This document shows, one piece after another, positions 25,101 through 33,387 of a DNA stretch of 64,000 bases. The notes under the pieces were generated by a model. The model did not search any database, was not told the origin of the DNA, and saw only the letters and a list, made by a program, of their open reading frames with translations. How positions within the stretch are numbered: the stretch's first letter is position 1; every line of letters begins with the position of its first letter. The DNA comes from an uncultured Lachnospiraceae bacterium. Its GTDB lineage: Bacteria; Bacillota; Clostridia; Lachnospirales; Lachnospiraceae. The stretch covers positions 33,062 to 97,061 of the forward strand of contig CAKRFY010000007.1 of NCBI GenBank assembly GCA_934320895.1. The letters run 5' to 3'. Position numbers and translations under genes: made by a program.

Positions 25101-26603
25101 ATGAAATACTTAAATCCTATCGTAAGAGGTTTTTACCCTGATCCAAGCATCTGTGCGGCAAACGGAAAATACTATATGGTATGCAGTTCAATGCATATTT
25201 TTCCAGGTGTCCCGCTTTTTGAAAGTACTGATATGATAAACTGGAAACAGATTGGTCACTGTCTTACAAGAGCTTCACAGATTGACCTTTACAGTGTCCA
25301 CAGTTCAGGAGGTGTTTTTGCTCCTACTATCAGATATAATAACGGCAGATTTTATATGGTTACAACTAATGACAGCTATCACCAAAATTTCTATGTATAT
25401 ACTGATGACATTTATGGTGAATGGTCTGAGCCTGTTATCGTAGATCAGGACGGTATCGACCCTTCACTCTATTTTGAGGATGATAAATGTTATTTTATAA
25501 GTAACGGAAATGATGAAACTGGCAGAGGATGTATACAGATGTGCCAGATTGATATTGAAACCGGAAAGAAACTTTCTGAAAGTAAATTTCTCTGGCATGG
25601 AACAGGAGGTCGTTTTATCGAAGCTCCACATATCTATAAGTTTGGTGAATATTACTACCTGCTCGAAGCTGAAGGCGGCACTGAATACGGTCACATGGTA
25701 AATTATGCCCGCAGCAAAAATATATGGGGGCCTTACACTCCATATCCTGACAATCCTGTTCTTACCAACAGAAACCTCGGTGGATATCAGATTCAGGCTG
25801 CCGGACATGGTGATATACTTGAAGATAATAACGGAAACTGGTGGTTTGCTCATCTTGCTTTCAGACAGATACATATGTGGCAGACATACCACCACCTTGG
25901 CAGAGAAGTGTGTCTTGTACCGGTAAAATGGAGAGATGATGACTGGTTTGAAATCGGTATAAATGGTACAACACCTATAGAAGTAGAACTTCCTGACAGT
26001 ATTAAATTTGCCCCTCAAGAACTTTCTTATAACAAAACATTTGAAACCCTCGATGAAAAACTAGACTGGTGTTATATAAGAATTCCACATATGGAAAATT
26101 ATAAATTTGATAAAAATGGTCTTGAACTGAAAGGAACTAATATAACTATTGATAATGTAGATTCACCAACTTTTGCGGGAATAAGACAGACTGAATTTGA
26201 CCTTGATATCACTTGTGATGTGATACCGGGTGCTGAAAAATCAGGAATATCATTTTATATGGATGAAAAACATCACTATGAAGTCGTAGTTGAGAAAAAT
26301 GACTCTGGCATATTTGTATATAGCAGACAGACTATCGGATGTATCTGGCAGGAAAGCAAGCATTATGAAGTTGATATGGATAAAATTACTCTGCATATAA
26401 AATCTGAGGCTTTGCAGTATCATTTCTTCTTCAAAGATAAAGCTGGAAATGATGTTTTCCTTAGTGATGCAGAGACACGATATCTTTCATCAGAAGTTGC
26501 CGGCGGATTTACTGGAACTATTATCGGGCTTTTTGCTATTAATGAAAATGGAAACGGAAGCAGCAGATTTGAGAGTCTGTCGGTAAAACATGTAGCGGAT
26601 TGA
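25101..26603 (+). CDS. Glycoside hydrolase family 43 (beta-xylosidase / alpha-arabinofuranosidase)
   Basis: A 500-residue enzyme with the five-bladed propeller of GH43. The general-base Asp is in GFYPDPSI at about residue 14, the pKa-modulating Asp is in QDGIDPSL near 121, and the catalytic Glu is in IEAPHIYK near 174. Residues 320-500 form a C-terminal beta-sandwich typical of GH43 xylosidases. There is no signal peptide, so it should act on imported oligosaccharides in the cytoplasm. It is the only confidently called plus-strand gene of the window and is divergent from an AraC regulator. Xylosidase versus arabinofuranosidase activity cannot be settled from sequence. Confidence 0.9.
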   Translation: MKYLNPIVRGFYPDPSICAANGKYYMVCSSMHIFPGVPLFESTDMINWKQIGHCLTRASQIDLYSVHSSGGVFAPTIRYNNGRFYMVTTNDSYHQNFYVYTDDIYGEWSEPVIVDQDGIDPSLYFEDDKCYFISNGNDETGRGCIQMCQIDIETGKKLSESKFLWHGTGGRFIEAPHIYKFGEYYYLLEAEGGTEYGHMVNYARSKNIWGPYTPYPDNPVLTNRNLGGYQIQAAGHGDILEDNNGNWWFAHLAFRQIHMWQTYHHLGREVCLVPVKWRDDDWFEIGINGTTPIEVELPDSIKFAPQELSYNKTFETLDEKLDWCYIRIPHMENYKFDKNGLELKGTNITIDNVDSPTFAGIRQTEFDLDITCDVIPGAEKSGISFYMDEKHHYEVVVEKNDSGIFVYSRQTIGCIWQESKHYEVDMDKITLHIKSEALQYHFFFKDKAGNDVFLSDAETRYLSSEVAGGFTGTIIGLFAINENGNGSSRFESLSVKHVAD

Positions 26604-26622
26604 TCTGTGGATAAATAGATGG

Positions 26623-26660
26623 GATGATGGCTAACGGACGAGATAATGGCTAACGGACGC
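26623..26660. repeat. Two 19-bp direct repeats
   Basis: GAT(G/A)ATGGCTAACGGACG occurs at 26623 and again at 26642, directly after the GH43 stop and directly before the large inverted repeat. It may be a remnant of repeated insertion at this point. Confidence 0.6.
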
Positions 26661-26803
26661 AGAAAGCTGATATCCGTTTTTTCTCAGGGGACGGCTCTCG
26701 CCTCAAAGAACATCGTAGCAGTACATAAGCGGGTAAAATACACCCGCTAAGTGCTGACGATGTTCTAATGCCCCTTCGATAAAAACGGATATCAGCTTTC
26801 TGC
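26659..26803. repeat. 145-bp nested inverted repeat (large stem-loop element)
   Basis: Outer arms of 23 bp are perfectly complementary (26659-26681 and 26781-26803; ends GCAGAAAGCTGATATCC). Inside, a second pair (AGAACATCGT...AAGCGGGT against ACCCGCT...ACGATGTTCT) closes on a short loop, with a small asymmetric bulge between. It contains no open frame. It sits where GH43 and the next minus-strand gene converge. It could be a bidirectional terminator, a MITE or a structured RNA. Confidence 0.8.
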
Positions 26804-26948
26804 TGTTTGATAGCGAATTTTGTGATAAATTAGCGTACTGTTTTATTACATTATAAAATATCTAAAATCATTTATAAAACTTATAACGAATATATATCTA
26901 ACTATGGTGAAATTTTAATACACTAATCCATCCAATTAAAAAATCACA

Positions 26949-27617
26949 CTAATTTACACAATTGTTATAATTATCAAATGTGTGCTCAGCTATCAGGTTT
27001 GTCGATGATAGTTTCATATCACTGCCATAGTTTTGTGATGGCAATGGTAATGTTTTTTTGTCATCCTCTTTTTCCTGTTCTTCATCTATTTTTAATTTTT
27101 TTATTTTCTGTCCTTTTTTCTTTTTTTCTTCTGCTTCCTTATTCGTATCTGGTAATGCTGCATACCGTGGTGTTTTCCTTATATTTTCAGCTTCATATGA
27201 TATAGCAGCCTGTATATATTCTTTCATCGGATCTTTTTCAAGAGCACTCATACTATTACTTACCAATGTTTGAAATTCCTCTTTTGATTTACAATGTTTT
27301 GCATGTTGCGTAAATCTTTTTCGGCTTATTTCCACACGAAGTGCAACCTTATACATTTCCGGATCATGTATCTGAAGATAATTTTTTTCGGCTGTTGTAA
27401 GTCTGCGTCCCTGTTTTAATTTTCTTAGTATCTTATTATGATACTCTTTCTCATCTGCTTCTGACATTTTACTTGTCGGATCTAAAATATCCTCCAAAGC
27501 CTTTTTCCATATATCTGCCGAAACATTTTTGTTGTTTTCTGACGTTCCTGTCATTTTCTTCTCATTTAAGAGGTCATTTTTTAACTTAGCAATACCTGAT
27601 ATATTAAAATTCTCCAT
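26949..27617 (-). CDS. Hypothetical helical protein, function unknown
   Basis: I do not recognise a family. The protein has about 222 residues, is strongly charged (Lys/Glu-rich) and almost entirely helical. The N-terminal 70 residues are polar; a more conserved-looking middle part spans about 75-160 (RRLTTAEKNYLQIHDPEMYKV and RFTQHAKHCKSKEEF); a Lys/Glu run follows near 170-195. There is no signal peptide or membrane helix. ATG 27617 is preferred for its GGAG site 5 bases upstream. It is alone in a gene-poor accessory stretch. Confidence 0.65.
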   Translation of the reverse strand: MENFNISGIAKLKNDLLNEKKMTGTSENNKNVSADIWKKALEDILDPTSKMSEADEKEYHNKILRKLKQGRRLTTAEKNYLQIHDPEMYKVALRVEISRKRFTQHAKHCKSKEEFQTLVSNSMSALEKDPMKEYIQAAISYEAENIRKTPRYAALPDTNKEAEEKKKKGQKIKKLKIDEEQEKEDDKKTLPLPSQNYGSDMKLSSTNLIAEHTFDNYNNCVN

Positions 27618-27750
27618 ATTGTCTCCATTTCCCACGCTATTTTCTGCGCATTGTAAATTTGTGCAACTACAAGAGTCCTTTTAATATATATCGTACCATT
27701 TTCTGCTTTTATAAACCAATTTTGAACAGCACATTTATATTGCCTACTTG

Positions 27751-27930
27751 CTAAACATTATAAGAGACTGCCTGTGTAAACTCTGCTCCAGTATGAATTA
27801 CATCTCCCGGTGTCAGTTTTACCTCTGCCCCATTGATGGACTTCGGTAAAATCTTGAAAGTTCCGGTTGCATCTTTCAACTCGTAGTTTTTATCATCAAT
27901 ACTTGCTGTTGCCTGATAAGACTCTCTTCT
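27751..27930 (-). pseudogene. Fragment of a repeat-type cell-surface protein (MBG-like)
   Basis: An open frame of 59 codons runs stop to stop with no start codon. The peptide (QATASIDDKNYELKDATG, then KILPKSINGAEVKLTPGD) resembles MBG/Ig-like repeats of large secreted adhesins and glycan-binding proteins of Clostridia. Both ends are cut by stop codons. A promoter-like element lies directly upstream, as if a deletion joined it to the inside of a gene. The family call is from remembered pattern, not alignment. Confidence 0.5.
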
Positions 27931-27942
27931 TTAGTAAACTTT

Positions 27943-27985
27943 ATTATAGCAAATCAAACGTTGCCTAAATGTTGCTTTTGCCATA
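27943..27985 (-). promoter_or_regulatory. Promoter-like element shared with the chemoreceptor gene
   Basis: On the minus strand GCAACATTTAGGCAAC lies 11 bp before TATAAT (27943-27948). The same arrangement and spacing occurs upstream of the chemoreceptor gene at 33144-33187. The remaining parts of the 27618-28094 gap hold only this element, the fragment above and AT-rich sequence. Confidence 0.5.
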
Positions 27986-28094
27986 ATAAAATCATAGATT
28001 TTTCCACAAAATTTTGATATATTATCTTCTATTTATTGTGCAATATTTTTTATAGGATATAATCCTTTTTTCATTGTCCACCTTATAGGATATA

Positions 28095-29684
28095 TTATAG
28101 TGCCTGCCATTCTTCTATCACACACCTATGCTTTTTCTTGTCCTTTCCGTCCGTATCATAATTTATTCCCACCAAAAGGATTTTATCACTATACCCAGCC
28201 AATGCCCCGTAATATCTATTGTCTTTTATCTGCTTAATCGCCGTATCTGCTGATTTATTATATTTAAGTTCTACCACAATTGCTGGTCTGAACCCAGCAT
28301 TTGACCTTGGTATAAACACAAAATCTGCACCCCCTCTGCCTGCTGGCATTTCACGAATAATATTATAATATGCTGGTGCAGTAAAATATGCCATTGTAAG
28401 AACACAGCTTAATGAGTTTTCATCATTATATTTAAGAACTGATGTGTAAGTATCGTGAGCAAGTTCTATCAATTCTGCAACTCTTTCTGCATTACCTTCT
28501 ATAGTTTCATCAAGTAATTCATCACAGGTAGAAATCACCCTTGCTATCTCTGTCCACTCCCCCGTCTGCAATGCTGCTTCAAAGGCTGTTGCCACTTCAT
28601 AATTTGGAATAAATGCTTTCTTTCTATCTGCATCATATCCTAAATATCCCAAATGAATAAGTGCTGTTAATGCATCATCTTTTGAAGCTATAGTGGAAAA
28701 ATCGTTTTTAAATGTATTTGTATTTACCCGGACTTTACCACCTGCAAGCATAGTCATAACATCATCTTTAAGTCCTGCATAATTCATCGTAATAAATGTA
28801 TTGATTGATGAAAAAGAAGATGTATTTCTCCAATATGAATCATATTCCTGATCTAGCATAGCTTGAACAACTGAATTTGGATTATACATATGAATTCCAT
28901 CAATCAGATATCCATTGTACCATGCTTTTACTGAATCAAAATCCATATCGTACTTTTTACAAAGTCCCTTCACTTCACTTTCAGTAAAACCATAATACTT
29001 GGTAATTGGTTTTGCTCTCAGCATTGTATATTCCCTAAAATTATTAAGAGCCGATTCATCTTTAATCTTTTTTATCGGCAAAATTCCAGTAATATATGCT
29101 AACGCCAAAAATGCTTTTGATTCTTCTGATTTGAATAATGAGTGAAGAAATTGCAAATATTTGTGTACAAGTTCTTTGTCATTACTGTTTCTGATAACGC
29201 AATCCCATTCATCAATGATGATTACAAATGGAATTTTAGTCTTTTGGTATATCATCATTAGATTATAGCTAAAACTATCATTATAATCTAGCTCATCACC
29301 GAAAGCATGTTTAAAATCTTTATAAATATATTCTATAACCTTTTCAATAATATTCTCCTTGTAAGAATCCCAAAATGCTGATATATCCAAATGAATAACA
29401 TTATATTTATTGATATATTTCTTATACTCCGAATCAACCGCAATCTCTGTATTATCAAAAAGTTCAGATGAACCACATCCAAGACTATAATATGCATCTA
29501 TCATCCCTGCTGCATGAGATTTTCCAAAACGCCTCGCATGACTTACTGCTATGCATTTATTTTCTGTTGATAATCTTAAATTTAAATACTTTAACAGTCC
29601 TGTCTTGTCTACATAGATCATACTATTTCTAGCCTGTCTAAAGCTTTCATTTCCCGGATTAAAATATACACCCACCTTAATCAC
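28095..29684 (-). CDS. AAA-ATPase-like protein with C-terminal PD-(D/E)XK nuclease-like domain
   Basis: A 529-residue protein of the PF09820 (AAA-ATPase-like) plus DUF1703 architecture. The P-loop-like segment HARRFGKSHAAG lies near residues 49-60, and a Walker B-like stretch VIIIDEWD near 155-162. At the C-terminus GGADFVFIP followed by AIVVELKYNK (about 445-475) gives the Asp and Glu-x-Lys of a PD-(D/E)XK fold. Such genes are often present in many copies in gut Clostridia and Bacteroidetes, and their function is unproven. Here it is a single gene without partners, inside an accessory region with gene remnants. Confidence 0.85.
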   Translation of the reverse strand: MIKVGVYFNPGNESFRQARNSMIYVDKTGLLKYLNLRLSTENKCIAVSHARRFGKSHAAGMIDAYYSLGCGSSELFDNTEIAVDSEYKKYINKYNVIHLDISAFWDSYKENIIEKVIEYIYKDFKHAFGDELDYNDSFSYNLMMIYQKTKIPFVIIIDEWDCVIRNSNDKELVHKYLQFLHSLFKSEESKAFLALAYITGILPIKKIKDESALNNFREYTMLRAKPITKYYGFTESEVKGLCKKYDMDFDSVKAWYNGYLIDGIHMYNPNSVVQAMLDQEYDSYWRNTSSFSSINTFITMNYAGLKDDVMTMLAGGKVRVNTNTFKNDFSTIASKDDALTALIHLGYLGYDADRKKAFIPNYEVATAFEAALQTGEWTEIARVISTCDELLDETIEGNAERVAELIELAHDTYTSVLKYNDENSLSCVLTMAYFTAPAYYNIIREMPAGRGGADFVFIPRSNAGFRPAIVVELKYNKSADTAIKQIKDNRYYGALAGYSDKILLVGINYDTDGKDKKKHRCVIEEWQAL

Positions 29685-29745
29685 CTCACATTATCTAATA
29701 TCTTAAGCACTTGCAAAAAGCTATAGTTGTTTATATATTTCTATA

Positions 29746-29853
29746 TTATGTCTTACGCCCTTTTTTATCACGTCTTTTTACATCACGTTTTCCTTTACCA
29801 AAACGCCTCTCTCCTTTCCTCGAAGAGACCCTAGTGTACTTGTATTTTACCAT
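29746..29853 (-). CDS. Possible very basic short ORF
   Basis: The frame from ATG 29853 gives 35 residues, nearly half Lys or Arg (SSRKGERRFGKGKRDVKRR). The same frame stays open upstream to about 29907 with more basic residues. AAGAAG precedes the ATG by 6 bases. It may be a small nucleic-acid-binding peptide or the end of a decayed gene. No family is recognised. Confidence 0.25.
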   Translation of the reverse strand: MVKYKYTRVSSRKGERRFGKGKRDVKRRDKKGRKT

Positions 29854-30122
29854 ACTACGCTTCTTTTTTCCACTTTTAAAATGTTTGTATATTTTCACAG
29901 GGATGTAGTCTGATTAAGAAAACTCTCAAATTTCTTTCAATTGATTAGTGAAAGAGTTCACCCCCTTCCATATCCCACTTGGAACAGAGTGAAATATCTC
30001 CCTTTCACTCCATAGCACGAATGGAAATATATCCAGCGTCGAAAAACTTTTAAATTTTTTTAACTTACAACTATCTTTATCTTCCTATAAACACCATTGC
30101 AAGAAAATCAATAATATTTTCA

Positions 30123-30293
30123 TCAGTGTCCACTCAACACATTTTCTATCTTCCCCCAGCTATATTGTTTCATATACTCCCCATTATATGCTCTTACTCC
30201 ATCAGGTTTATTTTCAAGATAATCATAATAGTCACATAAAATACTTTCTGGTCTTATCATATATCTGTTCCATGATGTTTCAAATACCTCTCC
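30123..30293 (-). pseudogene. C-terminal remnant of a SARP-type response regulator
   Basis: Fifty-six codons end in a stop and start after a stop, without a start codon for the full length. The peptide (CDYYDYLENKPDGVRAYNG, then EYMKQYSWGKIE) matches the last part of REC-plus-winged-helix regulators; the intact regulator at 43269-44057 ends similarly (GEYMLDYSWAEER). The receiver and DNA-binding domains are gone. The rest of the 29685-30350 gap is AT-rich with no gene seen. Confidence 0.65.
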
Positions 30294-30313
30294 TTATGTG
30301 ATAAAATCATTTA

Positions 30314-30340
30314 ATATTGGTATGCAGCGTATACCAATAT
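30314..30340 (-). terminator. AT-rich hairpin after the ZIP gene
   Basis: A perfect 10-bp inverted repeat ATATTGGTAT / ATACCAATAT with a 7-base loop sits 11 bases after the ZIP stop. The tail on the minus strand is AT-rich but not a clean T run. Confidence 0.45.
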
Positions 30341-30350
30341 ACATTTTTTT

Positions 30351-31127
30351 CTAACCTAATGCAACATCAAGTACCATCATAAGTGCAAATCCTACTGCTG
30401 TTCCTATCGTTCCTATATTCGTATGTTCTCCATTTTGTGCCTCGGGTATCAGTTCCTCTACGACAACATATATCATTGCTCCTGCGGCAAATGAAAGAAA
30501 ATATGGAAGTATCGGCGATATCTTTCCTGCGATAAGTATTGTTATAAATCCACCTATTGGTTCTACAACTCCTGACATCACACCATAGAAAAATGCTCTC
30601 TTTTTTCCTATTCCCTCACTGCATAATGGCATAGAGATTATCGCCCCCTCGGGGAAGTTTTGTATCGCTATTCCAACTGCAAGTGCCAGTGCTGCCGCCT
30701 TTGTGATTCCGCTTCCTTCCATTGCTGCTCCCGCAAATGCTACGCCAACAGACATTCCCTCGGGAATATTGTGAAGTGTTACAGCTAAAAGCATCATTGT
30801 CATTTTTGATGCCCCAAGTGACAGTCCTTCGGGTTTGTCACTCTCAAGATGAAGATGTGGTATAAGTGTATCAAGCAAAAGCAAAAATGCTATTCCTGCC
30901 ATAAATCCGACCAATGCCGGAAGCCACTCTATAATATGCTGTTTCTCTGCCATCTCTATTGATGGTATGAGAAGCGACCACACCGATGCCGCTATCATCA
31001 CTCCTGCGGCAAAACCTAACAGAAGTTTTTCAAATTTTGGTGATATCTGCTTTTTTAAGAAAAATACCATTGCTGCTCCAAGCGATGTTCCAAGAAAGGG
31101 TATCGCTAATATTATAAATTCATTCAC
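30351..31127 (-). CDS. ZIP-family divalent metal transporter
   Basis: A 258-residue membrane protein with eight hydrophobic helices that imports zinc or a related metal. The two metal-binding helices carry HNIPEG near residue 118 and QNFPEG near 157, the ZIP signatures. A cytoplasmic His-containing loop (LIPHLHLE) lies near 88-95. A 16-bp inverted repeat sits 22-62 bp before the start and may be its control site. The exact metal (Zn, Fe or Mn) cannot be told. Confidence 0.9.
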   Translation of the reverse strand: MNEFIILAIPFLGTSLGAAMVFFLKKQISPKFEKLLLGFAAGVMIAASVWSLLIPSIEMAEKQHIIEWLPALVGFMAGIAFLLLLDTLIPHLHLESDKPEGLSLGASKMTMMLLAVTLHNIPEGMSVGVAFAGAAMEGSGITKAAALALAVGIAIQNFPEGAIISMPLCSEGIGKKRAFFYGVMSGVVEPIGGFITILIAGKISPILPYFLSFAAGAMIYVVVEELIPEAQNGEHTNIGTIGTAVGFALMMVLDVALG

Positions 31128-31149
31128 TTTTTTCCTCCTCTTATTTTTT

Positions 31150-31189
31150 AGTATTCACAAACAATACGTCTTAATTGTCTGTGAATACT
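31150..31189. promoter_or_regulatory. Inverted repeat upstream of the ZIP transporter
   Basis: The arms AGTATTCACANACAAT and ATTGTNTGTGAATACT (16 bp, one mismatched position) flank an 8-base centre. It ends about 22 bp before the ZIP start codon and is separate from the chemoreceptor terminator. It could be an operator for a metal-sensing repressor or a leader hairpin; it does not match the Zur or MntR sites I know. Confidence 0.55.
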
Positions 31190-31200
31190 TTTTCAAGCTG

Positions 31201-31233
31201 AAAAAAGCATATATCTTAAAATATATGCTTTTT
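31201..31233 (-). terminator. Terminator of the chemoreceptor gene
   Basis: The stem AAAAAGCATATA / TATATGCTTTTT has an 8-base loop and ends in six T residues on the minus strand. Confidence 0.8.
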
Positions 31234-31317
31234 ATCATATCCTGTTACAGCAATAGTATAACATTAGATTTTATGTATACAAGTAATTTTGCTCCTATTG
31301 AACATCTTTTTCATCTA

Positions 31318-33024
31318 TCAGTCTCTCAATGTAAACTTAGATACAAGTCCTCCAAGTGATGTTGCCTGGGCTGTAAGTTCTTCACTTGTGGCTGATGTTT
31401 CCTCAGCTGCAGCTGAGTTGTTCTGAACGATCTCGGCTATCTTTGCTGTTGCTGCGTCTGCCTGGTCCATACTCTCTGCCTGATTGAGTGATACTGCTTT
31501 CATCTTGTTTGCACTCTCTGCAACCGTCTGTATTCCAGCAACAACTTCATTAAGTGATTCTGAAACTTTTACTGCATTTCTACCACCCTCATCTACTTCA
31601 TGTATAGACGCCTCTATAAGTGCTTTTGAATCTACTGCCGATTGTGCACTCTGTTCTGCGAGATTTCGTATCTGATCAGCTACAACCGCAAATCCTTTTC
31701 CTGCGTCACCTGCTCTTGCAGCTTCTATAGATGCATTTAATGATAAAAGATTTGTCTGACTTGCAATGTCCTCTATCTGTGCAATAATATCACCAATCTT
31801 CTTTGATGTATCACTTATCTTCTGCATTGAAGTCATCATCGCTGTCATATCATCACGGCTTGACTCTGCAAGTTGTACATATTTGTGTGCCTCGTTGTAA
31901 GATTCATCAAGTTTATCGGCTGTTGATCTTATTCCATTGCTGAGTTCATCAATAGTTGCCTGTAATTCTTCTACAGCGGCCGCCTGGTCTGTTGCACCTT
32001 CTGCGACTGACTGTGATGCCTGTGCAAGATTTTCAGAGCCTGCAAGTACCTGCTCTGATGCATCATTTACACCTTTAATAGTCGAATCTATCTGGCGGTT
32101 CATATTCCTTATTCCCATAAGAAGCGAATTGAACGCACCTGTATACTGCTCTTCATACTCAGTTGCAATAGCAAAATTTCCTCCTGCCATTTCATTTAAC
32201 AATCTTCCCGCATCATTTATAATTATATGTATTCGTTTTGCCATTCCTTCTACACTTTTTATAAGTTCAGCTATCTCATCTTCCGATTCTACTACAGGCA
32301 TTGGAGAATCGAGATCACCTTTGGCAAATGTAACAAACCTTTCACTTAATTCACCTAATGTTTTTTCTATACCACTTGCTATCTTTAATGAAAGTTTCCC
32401 TGAATAGATTGCTGATATACCAATGACTACAATCACAATTATTATCAGTGCTATTATCATAACATTAAGTTTTGAACGCTCTGCATTACCTTTAGTTACA
32501 TTTACTGACATCAGTTTCTTCAATGCAGTATCAAGTGTCTGATACTTTGATGCCAGATCATTAAACATCATATCCTGAGCTTTTAAAGACTGCTCTTTAT
32601 CTGTTGTCGCACCTGTCTCAATAATCTGTTGATCGATTTCTTTGTATTCTGACCATGCTTTATTGACAGTATTCAGACATTCATTTCCCTCTTTTGTCAC
32701 CACCGTTGAACGGATTTCTTCTATTTTAGCTTCAAATGATTTAACAGCAGCATCATGCTGTTCTTTCATGGTATTTATATAATCATCTGAATCATAACCT
32801 ACAATTCCTCTCGTAGCACTTCTTACTTCTGCTGCCTGATCCATTGCCATAGCAATGTCTCCCTGAGGATAAGCATAATCATCCAGTACTTTTGAGTAAT
32901 CTTTTACAAGATATAACATCGCCGCTGTCATGATAACTATAACGATTACAAAAATAAAAATCACCTGTTTAAATGACTCTCTTAAGCGTTGACCGATATT
33001 CATTTTGTCAAGTTTTTTTAACAT
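31318..33024 (-). CDS. Methyl-accepting chemotaxis protein
   Basis: A 568-residue transmembrane chemoreceptor. TM1 is at about residues 20-40, a four-helix-bundle ligand domain spans about 45-185, TM2 is near 190-210, and a HAMP domain follows at about 210-265. The long cytoplasmic signalling coiled coil includes the CheA/CheW-contacting hairpin tip [20 protein letters not shown] near 430. The ligand domain is of the 4HB_MCP type with no diagnostic residues. It is a single gene with its own palindromic promoter element and terminator. No flagellar or che genes are nearby. Confidence 0.92.
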   Translation of the reverse strand: MLKKLDKMNIGQRLRESFKQVIFIFVIVIVIMTAAMLYLVKDYSKVLDDYAYPQGDIAMAMDQAAEVRSATRGIVGYDSDDYINTMKEQHDAAVKSFEAKIEEIRSTVVTKEGNECLNTVNKAWSEYKEIDQQIIETGATTDKEQSLKAQDMMFNDLASKYQTLDTALKKLMSVNVTKGNAERSKLNVMIIALIIIVIVVIGISAIYSGKLSLKIASGIEKTLGELSERFVTFAKGDLDSPMPVVESEDEIAELIKSVEGMAKRIHIIINDAGRLLNEMAGGNFAIATEYEEQYTGAFNSLLMGIRNMNRQIDSTIKGVNDASEQVLAGSENLAQASQSVAEGATDQAAAVEELQATIDELSNGIRSTADKLDESYNEAHKYVQLAESSRDDMTAMMTSMQKISDTSKKIGDIIAQIEDIASQTNLLSLNASIEAARAGDAGKGFAVVADQIRNLAEQSAQSAVDSKALIEASIHEVDEGGRNAVKVSESLNEVVAGIQTVAESANKMKAVSLNQAESMDQADAATAKIAEIVQNNSAAAEETSATSEELTAQATSLGGLVSKFTLRD

Positions 33025-33143
33025 ATCAATATACTGTTACTAAAAACTAAAGCTGCTTCTCCTTCTCATAACACTATATGTTTTTGAGTAACTTTCTCCT
33101 TTCCTGCATTTATCATTATTTCAGCCCCACTACATATGTATTT

Positions 33144-33187
33144 ATTATACAAAATCCAAAGTTGCCAAAATGTTGCTTTTGGCAACT
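33144..33187 (-). promoter_or_regulatory. Chemoreceptor promoter with 11-bp-arm palindrome
   Basis: TATAAT (33144-33149, minus strand) is preceded by a perfect inverted repeat AGTTGCCAAAA / TTTTGGCAACT around TGTTGC (33160-33187). The palindrome covers the -35 region, which lacks a good TTGACA, so an activator or alternative control is likely. The remainder of the 33025-33387 gap is AT-rich with no gene seen. Confidence 0.6.
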
Positions 33188-33318
33188 GATAATGCCTAAA
33201 TTTTTAACAAAAAATACAGCATTATCCGATCATTTTTTGTGCATTTTTGTTTTGCGTTCTAATACTTAGCTATTTCTTACTAAAATCCCTACTATATATA
33301 ATATATATATATAAACAA

Positions 33319-33358
33319 ACTCCATGGCAATATCTTATAAAAAATATAACCATGGAGT
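33319..33358 (-). terminator. pckA terminator-like hairpin
   Basis: The stem ACTCCATGG / CCATGGAGT has additional AT pairs inside, and a T-rich tail follows on the minus strand just after pckA. Confidence 0.65.
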
Positions 33359-33387
33359 CATAATTAAAATGTCAGATAAATATTAAA

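Noticed and set aside
25464-26018. Minus-strand 184-codon frame opposite GH43
   Set aside because: Shadow of the GH43 gene; no domain and no ribosome site.
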